64,000 nt of DNA, taken from the NCBI GenBank assembly GCA_021831685.1, contig JAKBMG010000004.1:1-64000 (forward strand), read 5' to 3'. The notes under the pieces were generated by a model. It was not told the origin of the DNA. It saw nothing but the letters and a program-made list of their open reading frames with translations, and did no database searches. Source of the DNA: Bacteroidota bacterium (GTDB lineage Bacteria; Bacteroidota; Ignavibacteria; Ignavibacteriales; Ignavibacteriaceae). The translations under genes and the position numbers were made by a program. Positions 21,733 to 32,068 of the stretch are shown here, one piece after another; within the stretch, counting starts at the first letter, position 1, and every line of letters begins with the position of its first letter.

Positions 21733-23589
21733 TTAATCTCTAAACTGCATCTCATAAAATTTCCTGTATAGTCCACCGGTATCTCCAATTAATTCGTCGT
21801 GAGTTCCTGTTTGAATAATAGAACCTTTATCTAATACTAAAATTTTTGTTGCATTTCTAATAGTACTTAACCGGTGAGCGATAACAAAAGTAGTGCGGTT
21901 AACCATTAATCTTTCAATTGCTTCTTGAACAAGTAACTCGGATTCGTTATCAAGCGCGGAAGTTGCTTCATCAAAAATCATTATCTCCGGGTTTTTCAGC
22001 AAAGCTCTCGCAATTGAAAGTCTCTGGCGTTGCCCACCGGAAATTTTCAATCCTCTTTCACCTATAACGGTCTCATAGCTATCCGGCATTTCCATTATGA
22101 AGTTGTGGGCGTTTGCGGTTTTTGCCGCTTCAATTATTCTTTCCATTGGGTAATTGCCTAGTCCATAAGCAATGTTACTTTTAATACTTTCGTTAAATAA
22201 GAATGTTTCTTGAGTTACAATTCCAAGTAATTGACGAAGGCTTTTAAGTTTCACATCCTTAATGTCAATACCGTCAATCAAAATTCTTCCAGAGGTTGGG
22301 TCAAAAAATCTTGGGATTAAATCAACAAGAGTAGATTTACCGCCACCGCTCGGACCCACGAGTGCAATAATTTCACCTCGCTTAACGGAAAAATTCAAAT
22401 CGTTTAAAACCAAATCAGTTGAATCTTCATAATGAAAAGAGAGGTGATCAAATGCTACCGAATCTTTAAATTCAGTTAATTCAATTGCCTCCGGCTTATC
22501 TTTGATTGAAGGTTCTGTGTCAATTATTTCAAAAATTCTATCGCCTGCTGCGCTTGATTCCTGAATCCGATTATTAACAGTGCTTAATTCCTTAATCGGC
22601 GGCATTAGCTGGAATATAGCGAAAAGAAATCCAAAAAATTCACTTGCCTTTAATGTGTTGCTTTGAAGAACAAGCACACCGCCGTAATAAATAATTACTG
22701 CGCCTACTGTTACGCTTAAAAATTCAGTAAGAGGAGAGGAAGCATTTCTTATTCTATAAATTCTTAACATTGTCTTGAAAAAACTCTTTGTCTCGGTGGT
22801 AAATTTTTTGTTCTCATAGTCTTCCATTCCGAACGCTTTAACTATTTTAACTCCTGAAATAGTTTCTTGAAGAATGCTCGTTATATCAGCCATTTTAGCC
22901 TGTACAATTGTACTGTATTTTCTAAGTTTTAATCCTATTCCTGCAATTATCAGCATTGAAAAAGGAAGGACAACAAAGGAGAGCAATGTAAGCTGCCAGC
23001 TAATGCTGAGGGCTATTCCGACCAGGACAACTATGGTTAACGGTTCTCTAATTAAATTTAGAAATGCTGCAGAAATACTGTTCTGAACAACTGTAACATC
23101 GTTTGTAATCCTGGAAATTAAATTTCCAATCCGTTCTTGTTTGAAATAACTCATAGGCAGCTGATGAAGGTGCATATAAGCTTTGTCGCGTATGTCTTTC
23201 ATCGTCCCTTGTTCTACATAAGAAAGGAAATACGCCTGGAGATAACCGAAAATATTCTTGAATAAAAATGTAAATACAACGAGTAAACATATTCTGAAAA
23301 GTGCATCAATTTTGTTGCCGCTGAATACAAAGCCGTTAAAGGTTGTCGTTACATCGTGTTCTATTCTTAGAACCCAATTGGGAAGAAGGCTTGATGCATT
23401 TTCTAAGGCGGCAGGCTGTTGTACTGATTCTTGAGTTCCTGATTGTTGGAATAAAGTATCAAGAAGAGGAATGGTTAAATAAACGGAAAGCGCATTTAAA
23501 ATTGCGAAAAGAATTGTGCAGATGATCGAGATTACCAAGTGCTTCCAGTAAGGTTTTACAAAAGACAATATCCTAAAATATGTTTTCAT
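21733..23589 (-). CDS. ABC transporter ATP-binding/permease protein (MsbA-like)
   Basis: TM domain plus GPSGGGKSTL, ISGGQRQRLSIARALL, IMIFDEATSALD. Confidence 0.93.
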   Translation of the reverse strand: MKTYFRILSFVKPYWKHLVISIICTILFAILNALSVYLTIPLLDTLFQQSGTQESVQQPAALENASSLLPNWVLRIEHDVTTTFNGFVFSGNKIDALFRICLLVVFTFLFKNIFGYLQAYFLSYVEQGTMKDIRDKAYMHLHQLPMSYFKQERIGNLISRITNDVTVVQNSISAAFLNLIREPLTIVVLVGIALSISWQLTLLSFVVLPFSMLIIAGIGLKLRKYSTIVQAKMADITSILQETISGVKIVKAFGMEDYENKKFTTETKSFFKTMLRIYRIRNASSPLTEFLSVTVGAVIIYYGGVLVLQSNTLKASEFFGFLFAIFQLMPPIKELSTVNNRIQESSAAGDRIFEIIDTEPSIKDKPEAIELTEFKDSVAFDHLSFHYEDSTDLVLNDLNFSVKRGEIIALVGPSGGGKSTLVDLIPRFFDPTSGRILIDGIDIKDVKLKSLRQLLGIVTQETFLFNESIKSNIAYGLGNYPMERIIEAAKTANAHNFIMEMPDSYETVIGERGLKISGGQRQRLSIARALLKNPEIMIFDEATSALDNESELLVQEAIERLMVNRTTFVIAHRLSTIRNATKILVLDKGSIIQTGTHDELIGDTGGLYRKFYEMQFRD

Positions 23590-24641
23590 TAAGCGTTATA
23601 ACCCGGAGTTTGTGTAACACCTTGCAAGCCGCATCCTCCTTTAATTTTTATAGAATTGAAGTATTTTTGTGATCTAATCTTGAAGATTTCTATGGAAGAA
23701 GTATTCCCAAACCCATTGTCAAAAATCAAAAAATCATTTATAAGTAAAAAATTCACTACTCCGCTGACATTCCATTGGAGGATAATTTTGTTTTCTCTTA
23801 TCGAATAAACAAAAATGCCCGACATTCCGCTTCCCAGTTTATTAGTTAAATTTTCAGTTGGAGTATTCGCTGTAGAAAAGACTGCAAACTTTCCATCATC
23901 CGTCCAGCTTGTTTGCTTCAAATCCTGATTCACTGATGTTATTAAAATATTTTTTCCAGAAGAAATTATCTGCAAAAAGATCGAAGTAGATATAGAATCG
24001 GCAGAAAATATTCTATACTTGCCGTTCGGTGAAATATTATTGCCTTTAGTTTTAGGCGGATTCGGGTAGCCGTCCTTAGTGATATCGTATGTTTTTGTTT
24101 GCACCATTAATTCTTTTCCGTAGGTGTTAAAATATCCGGTAGTTTGATTTACGTAAGTCACATTACCTTTATCGGGTGAATTAAGAATAATTTTAAAGGC
24201 ATTCTTTGTTTCCCACGAAGTGAAAACCTGAAACCCGCTGCCGATATTCTCTAAGAAAAAAACCTCCGAAGATTTTGCATTTAAAAGATAAAGCCTAACA
24301 TTCGTGAGATATGAAAAAATTCCTAACTTGCTTATATTTTCAGCGGTTATGAAGAATGCGAAATTTTTATCCGGTGAATATGAAAGTTGAAGGACATTTT
24401 CATATTTATTAAACCAGAATTTTGCAGACTTTTTCGAAGAAAAATTATATTTGTATAATCCTGGCTTTTCATTAATTATTCCCACAAAGTAAAAATATCC
24501 TGAGCTTCCGGAGGATTTTTTCTCGTTCTTTTTTAAGCTACTTTGCGCGTTATCGTTATTACTCTTTTCATTACAGCCGGAAAATATTGAAACATAAAAA
24601 ACAATTGAGATGAATAATAAATATCTAAGCTTAAACATCAA
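23589..24641 (-). CDS. Hypothetical lipoprotein with beta-propeller-like repeats
   Basis: Lipobox-like FSGC; repeated NGKYRIFSAD / DGKFAVFST strings. Confidence 0.6.
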   Translation of the reverse strand: MMFKLRYLLFISIVFYVSIFSGCNEKSNNDNAQSSLKKNEKKSSGSSGYFYFVGIINEKPGLYKYNFSSKKSAKFWFNKYENVLQLSYSPDKNFAFFITAENISKLGIFSYLTNVRLYLLNAKSSEVFFLENIGSGFQVFTSWETKNAFKIILNSPDKGNVTYVNQTTGYFNTYGKELMVQTKTYDITKDGYPNPPKTKGNNISPNGKYRIFSADSISTSIFLQIISSGKNILITSVNQDLKQTSWTDDGKFAVFSTANTPTENLTNKLGSGMSGIFVYSIRENKIILQWNVSGVVNFLLINDFLIFDNGFGNTSSIEIFKIRSQKYFNSIKIKGGCGLQGVTQTPGYNA

Positions 24642-25348
24642 CTAAGGCCTGCAATTTTCAATAACAAATTTAATATTAAGTTTATGAAATTCATAAAATA
24701 TCCCCACAAAGGGCTGTATATTAAGAACATCAAAATTATTGAACCATAGATTCCTAACCTCAAAATTTGCGCAGTATATTTATTTGGAAACAGATCGAAC
24801 AAAATAAAAGAACCGTCAAGCGGGGGCACTGGAATTAAATTAAAAGCAAATAAAAATATATTTAGAAATACGCCGTACCAAAGAAAGTTTAATAAATATT
24901 TAGACTGCCCGTAACCCGACTTAAAAACAGTTACGAAAGCAATAAAAAATAAAATTGATAAAATAAAATTTGAAGCAGGACCGGCAAATGAAACTATTGC
25001 ATCATCTTTGTAAGGATCTTTAAAGTTGGATCTCTTTACCGGCACCGGTTTTGCCCAGCCAATAAGCGCAAACCCTGAAGCAAAAGAAGCAATGGGCATT
25101 AAATAAGTGCCTATTAAATCCGCGTGCTTAAATGGATTTAATGTTAGCCTTCCTTGATTTTTTGCAGTGTCGTCTCCAAACAAACTTGCCGTAATAGCAT
25201 GAGCAAATTCATGAACCGAAATTGAAATAAAAAATATTGGCAAAAATGTTAAAAATGAGATTAATTTATCGCTAACGTGTATTCCAGACAATTGTTTATC
25301 CTCTCGGGTGAAAATCTTTGTGAACTTGTTTAATGTATTCTCTGTCAA
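24638..25348 (-). CDS. Site-2 protease family (M50) membrane metalloprotease
   Basis: SVHEFAHAITASLFGD...G.LTLNP, NL.PVPPLDGS; true start may lie downstream of the listed one because it overlaps xerD. Confidence 0.87.
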   Translation of the reverse strand: MTENTLNKFTKIFTREDKQLSGIHVSDKLISFLTFLPIFFISISVHEFAHAITASLFGDDTAKNQGRLTLNPFKHADLIGTYLMPIASFASGFALIGWAKPVPVKRSNFKDPYKDDAIVSFAGPASNFILSILFFIAFVTVFKSGYGQSKYLLNFLWYGVFLNIFLFAFNLIPVPPLDGSFILFDLFPNKYTAQILRLGIYGSIILMFLIYSPLWGYFMNFINLILNLLLKIAGLS

Positions 25349-26186
25349 TGTGTGTATAGATTTGCGTTGTTGAAATATCTACATGACCAAGCATTTCTTG
25401 CACAGCGCGAAGGTCTGCCCCTCCTTCTAACAAATGTGTTGCGAAGGAATGTCTAAAAGTATGCGGATGAATTTTTTTGTTTATCCCGGCTTCTTTAGAG
25501 TATTTTTCCACAATTTTCCAAACTCCCATTCTTGAAAGCTTTGTGCCGCGATTATTTAAGAAAACATAATTTTCGCTTTTTGTTTTTTTTTCAAGTAGAG
25601 GACGACTTTGATGCAAATACTTTGTAATCCAGTTAACCGCGCTGCTGCCTATAGGTATTAGCCTTTCTTTCGAGCCTTTGCCGAAAACCCTTATCACATC
25701 TTCCTTAAAAAAAAGATCTGACAATTTTAAATATGCTAATTCCGAAACCCTTGTTCCGCAAGCGTATAATAACTCCAAAAGTGCTCTGTCTCTTAGTCCT
25801 AACTTTTCATCAACTTGAGGCATAGACAAAATTGAATCGACTTCTTGTATGGAAAGAACCGACGGGAGGCTTTTTTTTAGCTTTGGAGATGAAAGTTTTT
25901 CGACGGGGTTATTTTTTATGTATTTGTTCTTGTAAAGAAAAAGAAAGAATCCTTTTATTGATGAATAATATCGTGCTGCCGAATTTACTGAAAGCCCAAG
26001 ATTGCTCAACGCCTTGAAAAATGCAGCTAAATGTTTATAATACACAAGCGATGGATCGTTAATGCCAAATTCTTCCAAGAAGCGGATGAAAGCAGTTATA
26101 TCGCTTTTATAAGATGAAACTGTATTTTCGGAAAGATTCTTTTCTAATCTTATAAGAGATAAATATTCTTTTAAAAATATTTCCAT
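25296..26186 (-). CDS. xerD: Tyrosine recombinase XerD
   Basis: R...H-R-H...Y catalytic set: ATRVSEL, HTFRHSFATHLLEGGADLRAVQEMLGHVDISTTQIYTH. Confidence 0.92.
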   Translation of the reverse strand: MEIFLKEYLSLIRLEKNLSENTVSSYKSDITAFIRFLEEFGINDPSLVYYKHLAAFFKALSNLGLSVNSAARYYSSIKGFFLFLYKNKYIKNNPVEKLSSPKLKKSLPSVLSIQEVDSILSMPQVDEKLGLRDRALLELLYACGTRVSELAYLKLSDLFFKEDVIRVFGKGSKERLIPIGSSAVNWITKYLHQSRPLLEKKTKSENYVFLNNRGTKLSRMGVWKIVEKYSKEAGINKKIHPHTFRHSFATHLLEGGADLRAVQEMLGHVDISTTQIYTHIDREYIKQVHKDFHPRG

Positions 26187-28387
26187 TATTCCAGTTTCTC
26201 GTCCGTACTTTTTTCTAATTCATCTTGCTTTGGGTAACGTATCCTGTGGTGGCGTTGCCCTACCAAAATGCTTGTAAACGACTCTTTGATTCTCGTTAAA
26301 TCATGGAAGGTAATTGGCGCATCATCAAGTTGATTTTCATCTATCCTTGTTTGAATTATATGTCCAATTACATTTTCAACTTTTAGCGGGTCAGGATCTT
26401 CAATCGATCTAACGGCTGATTCGCAGCCATCAGCAAGCATAACAATTACAGTTTCCTTAGTGTTGGGTTTTGGACCAGGATATCGATAATTATCAATATC
26501 TACTTTCCCTTCTCCGTAAAGTTTTTTTGCCTTATCGTAGAAATAAGAAATTACAGTTGTGCCGTGATGCATAGGAATAAAATCTATTATTTCCTTCGGA
26601 AGTCTATATTCTTCACCGAGGACGATTCCTTCTTTTACATGTTTAACAATTAAACTAACGCTTTCTTCAGGCGAAAGATTTTCATGGACATTTAAATTGT
26701 TTAATTGATTCTCAACAAAATTTTGCGGCATTATGGTTTTACCGATATCATGATAATAAGCGCCCACTCTTGCCATTAAAGGATTTGCTCTTATACTTTC
26801 AGCCGCAGCTTCGGCAAGTGTCCCCATTGTCATTGAGTGATTGAATGTCCCAGGCGCTCTTCGGGCTAAGTCTTTTAATAACGGACGGTCAAAGTTTGAT
26901 AATTCAACAAGCGTAAGGTCGGTTGTAATTTTAAAAATCTTTTCAAAAAAGATTAACAATCCGTAAGTAAGCACCGGACTTATCAAAGCATTCGTTCCGG
27001 CAAATGCGGACTCTATCAAAATTTGGTTTAAAGGAGCAAATCTCTCTAATCCGAACGCTAAAATTGTTGTAAGATAACCGATCAAAACAAAGAGAAATGA
27101 TCTGAAAATTTGAGAACGGTTTTTAATATCTCTAACTGAAAAAACTGATAGCACACCGGCGAATAAGTTCATGACTGCAAAAGTATAATCATTGCTTCTT
27201 AATGCGCCGAGAATTAAAACCGTAATTACCGTACAGTAAAATCCAACTCTTGAGTCGAAAATTATTGTTAATAGCATCGAAGAAACGGGCACAAATATTA
27301 AAAACTGCAGAGGAAAATCAACCGATACTTGATTGATCATATAGGCAATGAAAGAGATGAATACAAAATTTAAAGCCAGCAGTAAAATCTTGATGTTATC
27401 ATGGAAGATTTTTTTTCTGAATAAGAAAAGATAGATTACAAGGAGAGTTAAAAGTGAGGAAATATGCAGAATCTTACCTAGGAATTGAAGTAGATTACCT
27501 TCACTGCCTACCCGATCGCCTTTGGCAGCTTTATATGAATCTATTTTTAATTTTGCCTCTTTTGTTATCCTATCATGCTTGGCTATTATTCTTTCGTTCT
27601 CATTAACAATTCCGCTGTATCTTGAAACATTACTTACTGCTTGATTAGTCTCTTCTTTTGTTAAATCGGGGCTGAAAATTACATTTGCATAAATAAAATG
27701 ACCAATGTACTCATATAAAGCCTTTTTAATTTCCGGAGTTAAAGGAAGCTTGTGAATTGCATTTTCAGCTTTAACTTGCATGGAACCTATATTTCCAATA
27801 TCTCTTATATTTTCTATTTGATCAATATTACCTGTTCTGATTGCTATGCTGTCGTGAAGCGATGGCGTTTGTGTTGTGTCAATTATATTACTATGATAAA
27901 CACTTTCTAAAATGTCTTCTGTAGGCAAAAATATTAGTCTTGTAAAAATGTTTTGAATGGAGTTTCTTTTATCTTCTTTTGCAAAATTCCGAAAAGTCTT
28001 AAATGATTCGTAACTTAAGAATGTAGGATTTAGCCCAGTTGAATCCTCCTTTCTGGAAGAAGACTCAATATATTTTATTAGAAATTTATCATAATTTTTT
28101 AGTGAGTCTATAGCTCTTTGCCCAGTGTCGATTTTTTTTAGATAAACAGGATAAATATTCCCTTTGGCCGCTTTGACTTGGGCCTTATATGCTTCGGGGT
28201 CTTTTAAAATTGGGAAACTAAAAGGCGCTATTAAATCATCGTGAATCCATATTGAACCAACCGCCACTTCCGATTCGATCGATTCGCCTTTCGGAAACAT
28301 AAGTGCAATAAGTAAAACCATAACTATTCCGATAATGAGTTTTACCCGGAGACTTGTTCTATATTTAATTTCTACTTTTTTTGCCAT
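26186..28387 (-). CDS. HDIG-domain 7TM receptor-type phosphohydrolase (PgpH-like)
   Basis: 7TM-HDED N-terminus plus PGTFNHSMTMGTLAEAAAE...YYHDIGK. Confidence 0.9.
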   Translation of the reverse strand: MAKKVEIKYRTSLRVKLIIGIVMVLLIALMFPKGESIESEVAVGSIWIHDDLIAPFSFPILKDPEAYKAQVKAAKGNIYPVYLKKIDTGQRAIDSLKNYDKFLIKYIESSSRKEDSTGLNPTFLSYESFKTFRNFAKEDKRNSIQNIFTRLIFLPTEDILESVYHSNIIDTTQTPSLHDSIAIRTGNIDQIENIRDIGNIGSMQVKAENAIHKLPLTPEIKKALYEYIGHFIYANVIFSPDLTKEETNQAVSNVSRYSGIVNENERIIAKHDRITKEAKLKIDSYKAAKGDRVGSEGNLLQFLGKILHISSLLTLLVIYLFLFRKKIFHDNIKILLLALNFVFISFIAYMINQVSVDFPLQFLIFVPVSSMLLTIIFDSRVGFYCTVITVLILGALRSNDYTFAVMNLFAGVLSVFSVRDIKNRSQIFRSFLFVLIGYLTTILAFGLERFAPLNQILIESAFAGTNALISPVLTYGLLIFFEKIFKITTDLTLVELSNFDRPLLKDLARRAPGTFNHSMTMGTLAEAAAESIRANPLMARVGAYYHDIGKTIMPQNFVENQLNNLNVHENLSPEESVSLIVKHVKEGIVLGEEYRLPKEIIDFIPMHHGTTVISYFYDKAKKLYGEGKVDIDNYRYPGPKPNTKETVIVMLADGCESAVRSIEDPDPLKVENVIGHIIQTRIDENQLDDAPITFHDLTRIKESFTSILVGQRHHRIRYPKQDELEKSTDEKLE

Positions 28388-28627
28388 AATTGATAAATTT
28401 AATTAGAAATATTTAAGATCATCACCGTATCATTCTGCAAAAACTTCTTATTAAATTGTATTTAATATAACAATTTTACAAATATAACTCATGCCAGGAC
28501 GCAAAGTATTATAAGATACCTCTAAAAACTAAATCTTTTGATACCCCTTTTTTATTGAACACTGCTATTAGTGCTTTGCAAAGAAAAATCTGTGCAAAGA
28601 TTTACTTATTTGAATGAGACTGTGTCA

Positions 28628-28772
28628 ATTTTGTCACACTATTTTTTCTGCAATTTTTAGGTACGAATTATGGGCTTGGTGGAGGCTTGTTATAGGCTTG
28701 TTAGAAGCCTGGTAGAAATGAAGAAAATTTAGGCAAAAAACAGAGGGGAAAAAGACTAAGGTGTGACAAAAT
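28628..28772. repeat. 145-bp intergenic segment bounded by perfect 12-bp inverted repeats ATTTTGTCACAC / GTGTGACAAAAT
   Basis: Terminal sequences read directly; contains an internal 4 x 11-bp tandem repeat at 28673-28716. Confidence 0.7.
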
Positions 28773-29129
28773 GGCCGACATCATCATGCTATGGGAAAGA
28801 CGCATAGATTATATTTAATTAGCTATTATTATGCAGAAAATTTTAGATATAATGGGAATCTCTATAGACTGGAAGACTGGAATAATGGGAAATTCCACTT
28901 GGTTTGGCAGAGAAGTTATTGGTTGTGCCCTAAATTGAAAAAATAGGCAAAATATTACCCAGCAACATTAAATATAAAAAATAATCAATGCCTTAATTTT
29001 TTCAACCTCAAATTTTCTTCCTTTGGTTAAAGAATAATTAACCTTAAATTTCATTATTAAAAATTTTTATAGAAATACCGGGTTTACAAAACTCCCAACA
29101 TTTATAAATCAAAGTAAAGTGAGGTTAAT

Positions 29130-30383
29130 ATGTTTGACGGTAATTACAAATTCACCTGCGTTGATCGATTTCTAAAATATGTAAAATACGATACCCAATC
29201 AGATGAAGAATCTACAAGTTTTCCATCTACTGCAAAGCAAAAAGTTCTTCTTGCTGATTTAGCTGAAGAATTAAAAGAAATGGGGTTGAAAGACTCTCAC
29301 ATGGATGAGTGGGGCTATGTAATGGCAACGCTACCATCAAACACAATTAAGAAAGTTCCGGTAATCGGATTTATTGCTCACGTAGATACTTCTCCTGCTG
29401 TTACCGGCGCGAATGTTAATCCCCAAGTTCATAGAAATTATCAAGGCGGAGATATTAAATTACTAAATGACCCAAACCAGGTAATTAAAGTTTCCGATAA
29501 CCCTGATCTTGCAGGCATGATCGGTTATGATATTATTACCACTGACGGCACAACTTTGCTTGGAGCTGATAATAAATCAGGAGTTGCCGAAATTGTGGAT
29601 GCCGTAAATTATTTTTTATCCCATCCCGAAGTTAAGCACGGCGAAATTAAAATTTGTTTTACGCCGGACGAAGAAGTCGGAAGAGGTACTGAAAAATTTG
29701 ATGTGAAAAAGTTTAACGCTTTTTGCGCTTATACTGTTGACGGGCAAACGCGTGGCGAAGTTGAAATTGAATCCTTTAGCGCAGACTCTGTTTCGATCAA
29801 AATCCATGGGAAAAATATTCATCCCGGTTATGCAAAAAATAAAATGGTCAACGCTATCAAAGTTGGCACTACATTTCTCGATTCTCTTCCCAAAGACCGA
29901 TTGTCTCCAGAAACAACCGAAGGACGCGAAGGCTATGTCCATTGCACAAACTTTAATGGCAACGAGGAATTAACAATCTTAAAATTTATTATCCGGGATT
30001 TTCAAACGAGCAAGTTAAAAGAGTATGAAGAATTTCTAAAGGACTTAGCAGAGAAAGCTGTTTCTAAATTCCCAGGAGCAAGATTGGAATTTGAAGTATT
30101 TGAGCAATATCGCAACATGAGGGAAATTCTTGATAAACATGCTGAAGTAGCTGGTAATGGACTTGAAGCAATGAAAAGGCTTGGAATTGTGCCTATTCAA
30201 AATCCAATACGCGGCGGAACGGACGGTTCAAGGTTATCCTTTATGGGGCTCCCGACGCCTAACATTTTCGCGGGCGAACATTCATACCATTCAAAGTTGG
30301 AATGGGTAGCTATTCAAGATATGGAAATGGCGGTAAAAGTTATTGTTGAAATTAGTAAGGTTTGGGAAGAGAAGGCCTATTAG
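29130..30383 (+). CDS. pepT: Peptidase T
   Basis: YDTQSDE, GFIAHVDTSP, FTPDEEVGRG, IRGGTDGSRLSFMGLPTPN. Confidence 0.95.
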   Translation: MFDGNYKFTCVDRFLKYVKYDTQSDEESTSFPSTAKQKVLLADLAEELKEMGLKDSHMDEWGYVMATLPSNTIKKVPVIGFIAHVDTSPAVTGANVNPQVHRNYQGGDIKLLNDPNQVIKVSDNPDLAGMIGYDIITTDGTTLLGADNKSGVAEIVDAVNYFLSHPEVKHGEIKICFTPDEEVGRGTEKFDVKKFNAFCAYTVDGQTRGEVEIESFSADSVSIKIHGKNIHPGYAKNKMVNAIKVGTTFLDSLPKDRLSPETTEGREGYVHCTNFNGNEELTILKFIIRDFQTSKLKEYEEFLKDLAEKAVSKFPGARLEFEVFEQYRNMREILDKHAEVAGNGLEAMKRLGIVPIQNPIRGGTDGSRLSFMGLPTPNIFAGEHSYHSKLEWVAIQDMEMAVKVIVEISKVWEEKAY

Positions 30384-30453
30384 TTTGTAGTGTGTGATTT
30401 GTAGTTTGTTGTAGCTTGGATTCGATAAAGTAATTATTAAACGGGGAATATAA

Positions 30454-30819
30454 ATGAGTACGAAATATGAAGAATTGGATATCTATAAACTTTCTGAAAA
30501 TCTTTCGGATAAAATTTGGGATATAGTTATCACCTGGAATAATTTTGAGAAAGATGTTTTGGGTAAGCAATTAGTAAAAGCTACCGACAGCATCAGTTCA
30601 AATATTGTCGAAGGCTCAGGGAACGGTAGCTATGTTGACTATAAAAGATATCTGAAAATCTCCAGAGTATCACTGTTTGAAACAAAGCACTGAGTTTATA
30701 AAGCTTTTAAAAGAAAATTGTTAAATGAAGCCGATAAAGATACTATTACAAAAATGATTGATGAATTGATTCCAAGATTAAGTGCTTTTATAAATTATAT
30801 GGATACCAAATCTAAGTAA
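30454..30819 (+). pseudogene. S23-type four-helix bundle protein interrupted by in-frame TGA
   Basis: ORF 30454..30693 reads LYKLSENL...QLVKATDSISSNIVEGSG..SYVDYKRYLKISRVSLFETKH*; same frame continues VYKAFKRKLLNEADKDTITKMIDELIPRLSAFINYMDTKSK to TAA at 30817-30819. Confidence 0.8.
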
Positions 30820-30820
30820 A

Positions 30821-32068
30821 ATGATTAATCTGCCACTACAAGCTATAAACAACACACGACAAACTACTCCCGAGCTTATGGCTCCCGCGGGAGACTGGAC
30901 TATGCTTGTTACTGCTGTTAATGCAGGTGCAAATGCTGTCTATTTCGGTGTGGAAAAATTAAATATGCGCGCTAAAGCGGCTAACTTTACAACTGAGGAA
31001 CTTCCGAATGTTACAGCCTTTTGTAAGGAGCGAAACGTTAAAACCTATCTTACTCTTAACACAATAATTTATGAAGAAGAAATTGCCGAAGCTGAAGAAA
31101 TTATCTCTGCCGCTAAAAATTCCGGAGTAGATAGAATAATTTGCTGGGATCTTGCAATTACCCAAATATGCCACAAATATGATATGCCGTTTTGTATTTC
31201 TACACAGGCATCTATCTCAAATTCTCTAAGTGCTAATTTTTTTAAAAGCCTCGGAGCTGTAAGGGTTGTACTTGCAAGAGAATGTTCGCTAGAAGAAATA
31301 AAAAAAATTCGTACTTCAACTGATCTCGAAATTGAAGCGTTCATCCACGGAGCTATGTGCATTGCTGTTAGCGGACGCTGTTTTATGAGTCATCATCTTT
31401 TTGGAAAAAGCGCAAATCGCGGTGAATGTATTCAACCTTGCCGCAGAGAATATGAAGTTATTGATAACTCAATTGATAAATCAATGATCATAGGAGAGGA
31501 TTATGTTTTATCGCCTAAAGATTTATGCACCATAGAATTTATAGATCAGCTAATTGAAGCCGGAATTGATTCTTTCAAAATTGAAGGAAGAAAAAGAAGT
31601 CCCGAATATGTCGCAAAAGTAGTCTCTGTTTACCGCAAAGCAATCGATTTATATTTTGAAGGTAAACTTACCGCCGAAATAAAAAAAGATTTTCTTGCTG
31701 AATTAGAAAAAGTATATAACCGTGGATTCTCTGCAGGATTCTATTTTGATAAACCAAGTTCTTCTGAGTATGCCGATATATACGGCAGCAAGGCAACGAC
31801 ACGCAAAGCATACGTCGGCAAAGTTCTTAACTATTTTAAAAAAGCAAACACAGTATTTGTATCGCTTGAATCGGGTAAAATAAAATTAGGTGATGAGATT
31901 TTAATTATAGGTGCAACGACAGGGGTTGTTTCCATTAAAATAAATAATATTTTGAAAGATGATGTTGCAACACATGAAGCGTCAAAGGGGGACAAAATAA
32001 CCTTTCCATGTCAAGAATTAGTCCGCCCCCATGATTCGGTTTATATCGTTATTCAAATTGTTTCTTAA
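30821..32068 (+). CDS. U32 family peptidase / RNA-modification-type protein
   Basis: ELMAPAGDWTML.TAVNAGANAVYFG, EAFIHGAMCIAVSGRCFMSHHLFGKSANRGECIQPCRR, DSFKIEGRKRS. Confidence 0.92.
   Translation: MINLPLQAINNTRQTTPELMAPAGDWTMLVTAVNAGANAVYFGVEKLNMRAKAANFTTEELPNVTAFCKERNVKTYLTLNTIIYEEEIAEAEEIISAAKNSGVDRIICWDLAITQICHKYDMPFCISTQASISNSLSANFFKSLGAVRVVLARECSLEEIKKIRTSTDLEIEAFIHGAMCIAVSGRCFMSHHLFGKSANRGECIQPCRREYEVIDNSIDKSMIIGEDYVLSPKDLCTIEFIDQLIEAGIDSFKIEGRKRSPEYVAKVVSVYRKAIDLYFEGKLTAEIKKDFLAELEKVYNRGFSAGFYFDKPSSSEYADIYGSKATTRKAYVGKVLNYFKKANTVFVSLESGKIKLGDEILIIGATTGVVSIKINNILKDDVATHEASKGDKITFPCQELVRPHDSVYIVIQIVS

Noticed and set aside
25296-26186. XerD tyrosine recombinase as the integrase of a mobile island
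   Set aside because: Sequence and context fit the chromosomal housekeeping XerD; no attachment-site repeats or cargo nearby.
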